Assembly (NCBI GenBank): GCA_002451715.1
Contig: DKDD01000111.1
Location: forward strand, 1 to 18,224
From: Ruminococcaceae bacterium UBA6857
Lineage (GTDB): Bacteria > Bacillota > Clostridia > Oscillospirales > Acutalibacteraceae
Length of the DNA stretch: 18,224 nucleotides
Direction of reading: 5' to 3'
A model generated the notes under the pieces. It searched no databases, was not told where the DNA came from, and saw only the letters and a program-made list of their open reading frames with translations. Numbering within the stretch: the first letter of the stretch is position 1; the number at the start of each line of letters is the position of its first letter. Positions 6,498 to 12,896 of this stretch are shown here, one piece after another. A program made the translations under genes and the position numbers.

Positions 6498-7541
6498 TTA
6501 TTGCTTGTAATCGGTGAGCGATTTGAAAACATAGCCCTCGCTCCTTGCGTTGTCGATAATTTCTCCGAGGGCGGCGGCGTTGTCTTTTGAAACGGAATGA
6601 AGAAGAATAACCGCTCCGGGATGAAGCCGTTCGCCGATTGTTTTCACTGCATAGTCCTTGCCTTTAACTTCTTTAACGTTCCAGTCGTTATATGCAACGG
6701 ACCAAAAAACGCTCATATAGCCGAGCGAAGAAACGAGGTCAAGCGCACTTTCGTTGTATTCCCCGGCAGGAAAGCGGAAAAATTTTGCGCAGTAGCCGAA
6801 GTTTTCGCGAAGATAGTTTTCGGTCTGCTCAATTTCGTTTTTCATTTTTGTTCGGCTTATCGAAGCAAATGACGGGTGGGTTGTTGAATGATTGCCGACG
6901 ATGTGCCCCTCTTTGATCATTCGCACGATGAGTTCGGGCTGCTTTTTGATGTGGTCAAGTGTGCAAAAAAACGCCGCAGGGACGTTCTTTTCTTTGAGCA
7001 CGTCAAGAACTTTTGACGTGAGGTTTTCATATTCCCAGCCGCAGTCAAAAGTAAGATACAAAACTTTTTCGCTGCTTTTTCGGTCAAGCGTCAGCGCACC
7101 GTATTTGTCAAACGTTTTTTGAAATTCAACAACGGTGTGGTGAGCTTTTCCGCCGGAAGCCGGACCGTGGGAATGACCGATTTTTTTTGTTGAAAGTCCC
7201 TTTGTGTTTTCCGGATCGCGAACCTCATACTTCACCGTTTCAAGCGGAGCAAAACCCGTGAGCGTGTCCGCACCGGCGGCACCGGTCATGACTTTCGGCG
7301 CAGAAGATGAAGAATCGGGCGCGGTTGTTTCGTCGGTTATGCTCACTTCGGTCGGTTTGTTCATCGGTTCGGTGCGTTCAAGGTCGCTTTGCGAAGACGG
7401 TGTTTCGGAATTTTCCGAAGAGGAGGGGAGGCTTTCTGTCGGTTTCGGAACGGTTTCGGAAAGTTTCGGGTCTTCGTTCACACAGCCGCAAAAAGAAAGC
7501 GCAAGCAAAAGTGTAAGTATCAGACAAAGAACTTTTTTCAT
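6498..7541 (-). CDS. pdaA: PdaA-like polysaccharide deacetylase lipoprotein
   Basis: A carbohydrate esterase 4 (NodB-fold) metal-dependent N-deacetylase, acting outside the membrane. The closest remembered family is PdaA, which deacetylates N-acetylmuramic acid in muramic delta-lactam synthesis of spore cortex. The 347-residue product starts with a lipoprotein signal (FCGC, Cys20) and a Ser/Thr/Pro/Glu-rich linker to about residue 85. Catalytic motifs are TFDCGWE (164-170, Asp166 at the metal-site position), HSTTHP (218-223, metal His218 and His222), RFPAGEYN (256-263) and LLHS (313-316, His315). PdaA-like features include VFWSVAYNDW (278-287) and HPGAVILLHSVSKDNA. Family PdaA is about 260 residues; the extra length is the linker. 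The start has GAAAGG at 7556-7551. A terminator ends only about 15 nt upstream. Confidence 0.88.
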   Translation of the reverse strand: MKKVLCLILTLLLALSFCGCVNEDPKLSETVPKPTESLPSSSENSETPSSQSDLERTEPMNKPTEVSITDETTAPDSSSSAPKVMTGAAGADTLTGFAPLETVKYEVRDPENTKGLSTKKIGHSHGPASGGKAHHTVVEFQKTFDKYGALTLDRKSSEKVLYLTFDCGWEYENLTSKVLDVLKEKNVPAAFFCTLDHIKKQPELIVRMIKEGHIVGNHSTTHPSFASISRTKMKNEIEQTENYLRENFGYCAKFFRFPAGEYNESALDLVSSLGYMSVFWSVAYNDWNVKEVKGKDYAVKTIGERLHPGAVILLHSVSKDNAAALGEIIDNARSEGYVFKSLTDYKQ

Positions 7542-7556
7542 AACTTTTTTCCTTTC

Positions 7557-7589
7557 AAAAATGAAGCGGCGGAAGAATGCGCCGCTTCA
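7557..7589 (-). terminator. Terminator between small protein gene and pdaA-like gene
   Basis: TGAAGCGGCG (7562-7571) and CGCCGCTTCA (7580-7589) form a perfect 10-bp stem with an 8-nt loop, followed on the minus strand by five T (7561-7557). The T-run abuts the ribosome site of the pdaA-like gene (7556-7551), so no promoter fits between. The deacetylase must be read through this structure or from a promoter inside the upstream gene. T-rich sequence on the plus side gives some bidirectional character. Confidence 0.75.
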
Positions 7590-7601
7590 AAGTTTTGTTT
7601 T

Positions 7602-7614
7602 GCCGCTTTGCGGC
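7602..7614 (-). repeat. Small GC hairpin after the small protein gene
   Basis: GCCGC (7602-7606), TTT, GCGGC (7610-7614) form a 5-bp stem immediately after the stop codon of the small gene. No T-run follows on the minus strand. It may protect the mRNA end or assist the stronger hairpin 12 nt further on. Confidence 0.4.
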
Positions 7615-7794
7615 TTATTTGAACATGTCCTGCATGTCGTCGAACATGTTTTCCATTGCCTTGAGAGCCTTTGCGGCCTTTTTCTTATACATCTTTTTTG
7701 CCGACGGATTGCCCATTGCGCTGATTCCGAGTCCGGCTGCACCGCCGACTGCCATTCCGATTCCGAGACCTGTCATAACACTTTTCATTTTCAT
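7615..7794 (-). CDS. Small glycine-rich putative membrane protein, 59 residues, function unknown
   Basis: I do not recognise this gene with certainty. It starts at ATG 7794 with AAAGGAG 9 nt before it; the longer reading to 7854 has no such support. The product has a hydrophobic Gly/Ala-rich segment, GLGIGMAVGGAAGLGISAMG at about 9-28, able to form one membrane helix. A lysine-rich amphipathic tail follows (SAKKMYKKKAAKALKAMENM), and the protein ends in Met/Asp/Phe-rich DDMQDMFK. The layout resembles small YtxH-like or envelope-associated proteins, but no specific homology is claimed. It is followed by two hairpins and then the pdaA-like deacetylase gene, so the two may be partly co-transcribed. 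The clean ribosome site and following terminator make it a real gene. Confidence 0.75.
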   Translation of the reverse strand: MKMKSVMTGLGIGMAVGGAAGLGISAMGNPSAKKMYKKKAAKALKAMENMFDDMQDMFK

Positions 7795-7885
7795 AGTTGT
7801 CAACTCCTTTGATTTGATACACTTATTTTCCGCAAAAAGAGGGAAATAATTCACAGAAAAATTTTTTATTTTAATTTTTTATCAC

Positions 7886-7913
7886 TTGAAAAGTACGGTA
7901 CTGATGGTATAAT
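7886..7913 (+). promoter_or_regulatory. Extended -10 promoter of trmL operon
   Basis: TTGAAA (7886-7891), 16 nt, then TATAAT (7908-7913), with TGG just before the -10 (extended -10). It lies in the 155-nt gap between the divergent small protein gene and trmL. The predicted leader is about 30 nt. Confidence 0.85.
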
Positions 7914-7949
7914 AACTATATATATACTCCGAAAGGACGTGCAAAAATT

Positions 7950-8447
7950 TTGGCATCACTCAACATTGTTCTTGTTGAACCGCAGATTCCGCAAAACACC
8001 GGAAACATTGCGCGAACCTGCGCCGCAACAGGCGCAAGGCTTCACCTTGTTGAACCGATGGGTTTTCATGTTGACGACAAAAAGCTCAAGCGTGCCGGCC
8101 TTGATTATTGGCACTTGCTTGACATAACATATTATGAAGACCTTGAAGATTTTTTTAATAAAAACAAGGACGGAAACTTTTTTTATTTCACAACAAAAGG
8201 TCGCCACGTTCATTCCGACATGACATATCCCGAAGGCAGCTATCTTGTTTTCGGCCGCGAGGACGCGGGTCTTCCCGAAGAATTGCTCAAAGAAAACGAA
8301 AAAAGCTGCGTCCGTCTTCCGATGAGAGGCGAAGCGCGAAGTCTCAACCTTTCTAACACAGTTGCCGTCGGCGTTTTTGAAGTTCTTCGCCAATGGGGCT
8401 ATCCCGATCTCAAAAACGAAGGTCAGCTCACAAAGTATAAATGGTGA
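7950..8447 (+). CDS. trmL: tRNA (cytidine/uridine-2'-O)-methyltransferase TrmL
   Basis: A SPOUT-class methyltransferase that 2'-O-methylates the wobble nucleotide (position 34) of leucine tRNAs using S-adenosylmethionine. The 165-residue protein matches the usual length (about 155-160). It has the three family motifs: PQNTGNIARTCAATGA (14-29), LVFGREDAGLPEELL (99-113) and LPMRGEARSLNLSNTVAV (123-140), the last two forming the trefoil-knot cofactor site. The start is TTG 7950; GAAAGGA at 7931-7937 lies upstream with long spacing (12 nt), and no in-frame ATG or GTG is available. It is the first gene of a four-gene plus-strand operon. The downstream genes are functionally unrelated. Confidence 0.93.
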   Translation: MASLNIVLVEPQIPQNTGNIARTCAATGARLHLVEPMGFHVDDKKLKRAGLDYWHLLDITYYEDLEDFFNKNKDGNFFYFTTKGRHVHSDMTYPEGSYLVFGREDAGLPEELLKENEKSCVRLPMRGEARSLNLSNTVAVGVFEVLRQWGYPDLKNEGQLTKYKW

Positions 8448-8448
8448 C

Positions 8449-8456
8449 GGGGGTGA
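8449..8456 (+). promoter_or_regulatory. Ribosome site implying an ATT start for the CDF gene
   Basis: GGGGGTGA at 8449-8456 differs by one base from GGAGGTGA and ends 6 nt before ATT 8463. The lepA site in this window has the same form and a 5-nt spacing. In the CDF frame no ATG, GTG or TTG occurs between the in-frame TGA at 8454-8456 and TTG 8520. Confidence 0.55.
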
Positions 8457-8462
8457 GGGACT

Positions 8463-9302
8463 ATTAACAGAGAAAAACATGTTTCCCTTTGCTGCTCTGT
8501 CGGCGCGGCGGTCAATCTTTTGCTGTTTTTCATAAAGCTTTATGTCAGCCTTTCTTCAAACAGCATCAGCATTTGGTCGGACGCGGTCAACAACCTTGCG
8601 GACTGCCTTTCCTGCCTGCTCAGCGCGGTGTGCATGCTTGTTTCGATAAAGTTTATCAAAAGCGGACTTTCATTTGTTGTCGGAAGAGTTGAGCGGCTTT
8701 TGTCGCTTCTTCTTTCGCTTGCGTTGGCTTTTGTGGGGCTTAGCTTTGCTTATTCTTCGCTTGAGCGGTTCATGTATCCGACGCCGATTTGGTTTTCGGT
8801 GAAATTTGCCGTTATGATTGCCGTGACCGCGATTGGAAAGCTGTTGCTTTTTGTCTTTTACGGCGTTCAAGGCAAAAAAAGCGACTCTTCCGTAATTAAA
8901 GTTATGAAAGCCGACAGTATGCTCGACTTTTTCATAACGCTGACAACCCTTGTTTCGTTTACGCTGACGCAATATACCGAATTTGCGATTGACGCGGTGT
9001 TCGGACTTGCAATAAGTATTTTCATCACGGTCGGCGCGATAAAAATGCTTAAAGAAGCGATCTGCGGCGTTTTGGGACTTATTAATAAGGAAAAACGAGA
9101 AGAATTTTTTGCGTTCCTTGAAGAAGAAAACATAAAGCCGGAAAAAACTGTCTTTTCGGTTGAAGAGGGCGAAAAAGAGTATGCGGTTGTTGTTCTTTCC
9201 GCTTTGCCGGAAAAAGACGAAGCGAGTCTTCAAAATCTTTGCAAAGAAAAAACAGGAATCAATTTAATTTTCACAATAAAAACAAAGGAGAATTTACAAT
9301 GA
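8463..9302 (+). CDS. Cation diffusion facilitator (CDF) family transporter, probable ATT start
   Basis: Divalent metal/proton antiporter in the cytoplasmic membrane, exporting a metal ion. From ATT 8463 it has 279 residues, with six expected membrane helices and a short C-terminal cytosolic domain. TM2 carries SISIWSDAVNNLADCLS, placing Asn43 and Asp47 at the metal-site positions. TM5 carries KADSMLDFF with Asp151 and Asp155. TM6 ends in IKMLKEAICGVLGL, as in CDF proteins. The Asn-Asp/Asp-Asp set lacks the histidine of typical zinc exporters, so manganese or another metal is possible (inference). Starting at the first conventional codon (TTG 8520) would cut TM1 (VGAAVNLLLFFIKLY). The gene begins 15 nt after trmL and its TGA overlaps the next ATG (ATGA). 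The C-terminal domain is poorly conserved. Confidence 0.82.
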   Translation: MNREKHVSLCCSVGAAVNLLLFFIKLYVSLSSNSISIWSDAVNNLADCLSCLLSAVCMLVSIKFIKSGLSFVVGRVERLLSLLLSLALAFVGLSFAYSSLERFMYPTPIWFSVKFAVMIAVTAIGKLLLFVFYGVQGKKSDSSVIKVMKADSMLDFFITLTTLVSFTLTQYTEFAIDAVFGLAISIFITVGAIKMLKEAICGVLGLINKEKREEFFAFLEEENIKPEKTVFSVEEGEKEYAVVVLSALPEKDEASLQNLCKEKTGINLIFTIKTKENLQ

Positions 9303-10603
9303 GTAAGAAACAAAAAGACCCGAACAAAAAGAAAAGGGGAGGCAAAATATTTTTAAGAATACTTTGCGTTTTCCTTTGCGTTCTTGTTGCTTTTGTCGGA
9401 ATCACAACCGTTGTCAGCGTTGTCGGCGACAAAGCCAACACCCAAAAAGCACAATCGTTTGAACAGGTCAAAAAAGACGATACTCTTGTTCCCGAAAAGG
9501 ACGAGGACGGAAACTGGACTTTCACAACCGACAGAAAGTTCAAAGTTCTTCAGCTTACCGACGTTCATATCGGCGGCGGTTGGATGAGTCTTAAAAAAGA
9601 CGCAATGGCGCTCAATGCGGTTGCCGCAATGGTAACTGCGGAAAAGCCGGACCTTGTTGTTGTAACGGGTGACATGGCATATCCCGTTCCGTTCCAGGCC
9701 GGTACATTCAACAACAAAGCTTCTGCAAAAATTTTCGCTTCGCTCATGGAGCAACTCGGCGTATATTGGACCGTTGCATTCGGCAACCACGACACCGAAC
9801 TTTACAGCTATTATTCACGCGAACAGATTGCGGATTTTTATGAAAACAGCGGCTTCAAATACTGCATTTTCACAAGCGGACCCGATGATGTTGACGGTTC
9901 CTGCAACCAGCTTATCAACGTTAAAAACACAAAGGGCGAAATTACTCAGTCGCTTTATGTTTTCGACAGCCACTCTTATACCGACGGTGACTTCCTCGGC
10001 ATCATGTGGAAGTATGACAACATTCATGACAACCAGATTGAATGGTATAAAAACTGCGTAAATGCCGTTAATGCAAAGAACGACGAGCTTTATAAAAAAG
10101 AGGGAATCAAAAAGAAGTCCGACGTAAAATCGCTCGCTTTCTTCCATATTCCGCTCACCGAGCAGAGAGACGCTTGGTATGAATACGCAAACAACGGATA
10201 TAAAGACACCGAAAATGTCAAATATATCTATGGTGTTGCGGGCGAAACGGGCAACGTTGTTTACTGCGGAATGCACGACGACAACCTTTTTGAAACAATG
10301 GAAGAGCTCGGTTCAACAAAAGGAATTTTTGTCGGCCACGATCACAAAAACAATTTTTCGCTTATATATAAGGGTATCCGCCTTACATACGGAATGAGCG
10401 TTGACTATCTTGCTTATCCCGGAATCTATAAGCTTGGCGCACAGCGCGGCTGCACGGTTATTGAAATTTCTCCGGACGGAACTTTCGATTGCCACGCAGA
10501 AAACTATTATCAGAACAAATACGTTTCGCTTTATGACAAAGAAAAAGTTGAAATGCAAGAGGTGACCTATTCCGATGAAACATATGGACAGCAAGCAGCT
10601 TGA
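9299..10603 (+). CDS. Membrane-anchored calcineurin-like metallophosphoesterase
   Basis: A two-metal phosphoesterase of the purple acid phosphatase/calcineurin superfamily, substrate unknown. The 434-residue product has a Lys-rich N-terminus, one membrane helix or uncleaved signal at about 17-42, and then the catalytic domain. Motifs run in order: LTDVH (86-90, Asp88 and His90), GDMAY (124-128), GNHDTE (162-167), His283 in FFHIP and GHDH (346-349). The N-terminal helix places the domain outside the membrane. The long insert and the LQLTDVHIG start resemble Dcr2-like phosphoesterases. ATG 9299 overlaps the TGA of the CDF gene (ATGA) and follows AAAGGAG at 9284-9290, so the two are translationally coupled. 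The longer in-frame reading from 9239 lacks a ribosome site. Confidence 0.88.
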   Translation: MSKKQKDPNKKKRGGKIFLRILCVFLCVLVAFVGITTVVSVVGDKANTQKAQSFEQVKKDDTLVPEKDEDGNWTFTTDRKFKVLQLTDVHIGGGWMSLKKDAMALNAVAAMVTAEKPDLVVVTGDMAYPVPFQAGTFNNKASAKIFASLMEQLGVYWTVAFGNHDTELYSYYSREQIADFYENSGFKYCIFTSGPDDVDGSCNQLINVKNTKGEITQSLYVFDSHSYTDGDFLGIMWKYDNIHDNQIEWYKNCVNAVNAKNDELYKKEGIKKKSDVKSLAFFHIPLTEQRDAWYEYANNGYKDTENVKYIYGVAGETGNVVYCGMHDDNLFETMEELGSTKGIFVGHDHKNNFSLIYKGIRLTYGMSVDYLAYPGIYKLGAQRGCTVIEISPDGTFDCHAENYYQNKYVSLYDKEKVEMQEVTYSDETYGQQAA

Positions 10604-11090
10604 AAAAAGATATCGCACCGACATTAAATCGGCGCAGGGAGTTGCCGCAATGGCGCTTGTTATGACGCTTGTTTATGTTATACGCTGGCTCTTTTCAAAA
10701 GAATTTGATTTTTATTTTTGCACTGCCGTGACGGAAGTTTTGCTCAAAGCCGCCGATTTTTCCGAAACCTACCGTGGTTCAATACCTGCCGCCGCCGCTA
10801 TTGCCGGCGTGGCGGTATATGTCGGACTTTATATTGTCGGTGTGCTTCTTGCACAGAAAGATCCGAAAAAACTTTGGTTTTCGCTTTTGCTTTATCTTAT
10901 TGACACGGTTGTACTTGTGGGAATTGACATTTCCTGCTATTTCGGACCGTTCGTGAAAGAAAATGTGATTGACCTTGTTTTCCATGCGTTTTTGCTTATC
11001 TTTCTGGTCGTCGGCATTTCGTCGGTCAGAAAACTTCAAAAGCAGGGGCTTCCTTTGGTTGTTGAAGCAAAGAAAAAGGATGAAGAATAA
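10575..11090 (+). CDS. Four-helix membrane protein, function unknown
   Basis: I do not recognise a family. The 171-residue product has a charged N-terminal 20 residues, then hydrophobic segments at about 22-40, 70-92, 100-118 and 131-150. It ends in a highly charged, cytosolic-looking EAKKKDEE tail. An Asp-containing helix (LIDTVVLVGIDISCYFG) is the only polar membrane feature. ATG 10575 has AGAGGTGA at 10557-10564 and overlaps the metallophosphoesterase gene by 29 bp, so it is translated as part of the same operon. A second in-frame ATG at 10584 lacks close support. The overlap suggests a partner role with the phosphoesterase, but the sequence shows no more. It is followed by a strong hairpin. 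Confidence 0.82.
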   Translation: MKHMDSKQLEKRYRTDIKSAQGVAAMALVMTLVYVIRWLFSKEFDFYFCTAVTEVLLKAADFSETYRGSIPAAAAIAGVAVYVGLYIVGVLLAQKDPKKLWFSLLLYLIDTVVLVGIDISCYFGPFVKENVIDLVFHAFLLIFLVVGISSVRKLQKQGLPLVVEAKKKDEE

Positions 11091-11094
11091 AAAC

Positions 11095-11147
11095 AAAATA
11101 ATAAACAGAACAGCCGCAACCTTTAAGATTGCGGCTGTTCTGCTTTT
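11095..11147. terminator. Bidirectional terminator between convergent operons
   Basis: CAGAACAGCCGCAA (11106-11119) pairs perfectly with TTGCGGCTGTTCTG (11129-11142): a 14-bp stem with a 9-nt loop. Four T follow on the plus strand (11144-11147). The minus-strand side reads TTTATTATTTTG and then further T. It ends the trmL-to-membrane-protein operon and, from the other side, the ligase-condensation-ACP operon. Confidence 0.85.
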
Positions 11148-11206
11148 GAGAAGAGAGATTTATAAAACTGTAATAAAACAGCTTATAAACAAATCAGAGG
11201 GCTTTT

Positions 11207-11419
11207 TTATGATGCCAAAAGATCATACATTTCGCCAACGGTTTTGTGCTTGATGAAATCGGCGGGCTCAATTTTTTTGCCAAATTCCGAGTTGATTTCT
11301 TCGGTCATGCAAACCGTATCAAAAGACGAAAGCCCGAGGTCATTTTTAAAGCGAAGATCGCGGGTGATTTCGCCGTCGTATTCAACGTAGTTTTCAATTA
11401 TGTTAACAAGCTTTTCCAT
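11207..11419 (-). CDS. Acyl carrier protein, dedicated to the neighbouring ligase/condensation operon
   Basis: A small acidic carrier that holds an acyl group as a thioester on 4'-phosphopantetheine. From ATG 11419 it has 70 residues and shows the carrier motif DLGLSSFDTVCMTEEIN, with the attachment serine at Ser32 (second Ser of LSSFD). It lacks the DSL motif of the housekeeping fatty-acid ACP and so is probably a specialised carrier. AAAGG at 11435-11431 is 11 nt before this ATG. An in-frame GTG at 11431 would give four more residues and a GTGA overlap with the upstream stop, but it lies within the ribosome site; it remains a less likely alternative. It is the last gene of the operon. A phosphopantetheinyl transferase must come from elsewhere. 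Confidence 0.9.
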   Translation of the reverse strand: MEKLVNIIENYVEYDGEITRDLRFKNDLGLSSFDTVCMTEEINSEFGKKIEPADFIKHKTVGEMYDLLAS

Positions 11420-11427
11420 AGTATTCT

Positions 11428-12855
11428 TCACCTTTCAACAGCACATTTTTCAAGAAGATTGCCAACTTTTTCTTTCGGATTCTTCGCGATGAAATTAAGA
11501 GCTTTTTTCATTGTTTCAAAGAAAACGTCAAGGTCGTGTTCCGGGTTTGGAGTGAGACGGTATTCAAAAATAAATTCGAGTCCGCCGTCATTCGCTCTGT
11601 GTCTTGCGGTAAGATAAAGCGGAATCATCGACGCGCCGTTGTTATACCAAACGCCTTTTGCGCTTCGTGCGGTTTTTTCGTCGACGTTCGGAACAACCAT
11701 GAGCGGCTGATATGAAAAGCCCATGCTGTCATAGGTTGAATCGGGTTTTGCGTCGGCAGGCATTGATTTGTGGCGCTCTTGAAGCATTTCGGCAAAGCTC
11801 AGTGAGCAATGGCTGTAAATTTCGTTTTGAACGTCCATGATTTCACGGATTGCGTCAAACACGGTCATATCCGGAGTAACGATGCTTCTCATCGGGAAAA
11901 AGTTGATTCTTATTCCGCCGCTCTTTTTTTCAAGCAGATTTCCGCGTCTGTCAACAATCATTTTGAACGAGACATCTTCTTCGTTGTCGTTGAAAACCGA
12001 AAGAGCGGTGCGAACGCCCATTGAAAGCGCCGCACAAAGCGAAAGGTCGTTTTCTTCGCACATTTTTGAAAGCGCGTTTGTTTCTTCTTCGCTCATATCA
12101 AAAATCTTTGCTTTTGCGGCCGGGGAGCCGGTGTGAATATCGGCAAAGCGGTGAGTCGGATGTTCTTTGCGCTGCTCTTTGAGTCTGCTTTCAAGCATGT
12201 AATCGGTGAAAATCGGTTCGCTTTGTTTTGAAAGCGATTCTTCCCAATACTTCTTGTCGATTTCATACTGCTCGCTCTTGAGATAAGCAAGTTCACCCAT
12301 AAGCGCTTTTTCATAAGGGCGCATCGGTTTCGGATAAGGTGTGCCTTTAAGTTTGTGAAGATAAAGCTCCATAATGTCGCGCAAAAAGACCTTGACCGAA
12401 AAAGCGTCCATTGCAAGATGATGAAGTTTCATGAAAATTCCGTTGTAGCCTTCGGCAAGTTTCATGAGCTTTATCGTGTGAATTTCGCAGTAAAACATCG
12501 GAATCTGTTTGTGCGAAAACTCAAGAAGCTTTTCGTGCGCTTCCTGAAGCGTCATGCCGCTGTAATCCCACGTTTCTATTTTCATTTCGCTTTTCGGCGT
12601 GATGTACTGCAAAACTTTATACTGTTCGTCCGGCATGAAACGAAGCCGCATTGTGTCACAACGCGAAATTGCTTCTTCAACCGCTTCTTTCATAAGGTCA
12701 AAATCCATTTCGCCCTGCCAATAATAGCCGGAACCGATGTTGTTGACCGGATAGTCCGCGCCGTACTGCATAGACATGAAAAGCATGAACTGCTGCGGCG
12801 TCGCAAGCGGATAAGCATTGACTTTTTCGCCGGTTGGGAGTGTTCGTTCAAACAT
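11428..12855 (-). CDS. Free-standing NRPS-type condensation-domain protein
   Basis: A chloramphenicol-acetyltransferase-fold enzyme that joins an acyl group carried by a carrier protein to an amine or hydroxyl acceptor. The 475-residue product is one condensation domain with no attached A or carrier domain. It opens with YPLATPQQFMLFMSMQ (15-30) in the place of the C1 motif. The active-site motif is HHLAMDA (145-151): His145, His146 and Asp150 match HHxxxD, with Ala instead of the final Gly. Later segments VDRRGN (301-306) and INFFPMR (317-323) match conserved C4/C5 regions. The start has CGGAGG 9 nt before ATG 12855. It is 41 nt after the second ligase gene and its TGA abuts the ACP ribosome site. 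It probably uses the ACP-bound acyl chain; the acceptor is unknown. Confidence 0.88.
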   Translation of the reverse strand: MFERTLPTGEKVNAYPLATPQQFMLFMSMQYGADYPVNNIGSGYYWQGEMDFDLMKEAVEEAISRCDTMRLRFMPDEQYKVLQYITPKSEMKIETWDYSGMTLQEAHEKLLEFSHKQIPMFYCEIHTIKLMKLAEGYNGIFMKLHHLAMDAFSVKVFLRDIMELYLHKLKGTPYPKPMRPYEKALMGELAYLKSEQYEIDKKYWEESLSKQSEPIFTDYMLESRLKEQRKEHPTHRFADIHTGSPAAKAKIFDMSEEETNALSKMCEENDLSLCAALSMGVRTALSVFNDNEEDVSFKMIVDRRGNLLEKKSGGIRINFFPMRSIVTPDMTVFDAIREIMDVQNEIYSHCSLSFAEMLQERHKSMPADAKPDSTYDSMGFSYQPLMVVPNVDEKTARSAKGVWYNNGASMIPLYLTARHRANDGGLEFIFEYRLTPNPEHDLDVFFETMKKALNFIAKNPKEKVGNLLEKCAVER

Positions 12856-12896
12856 TGTTTTATACCTCCGTTAATTTAATAATAGTGATATAAAAG

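Noticed and set aside
7795..7885. Sporulation sigma-F or sigma-G promoter for the small gene and pdaA-like gene
   Set aside because: TGAATT and GGAAAATAAG on the minus strand partly resemble such elements, but key positions do not match, so no call is made.
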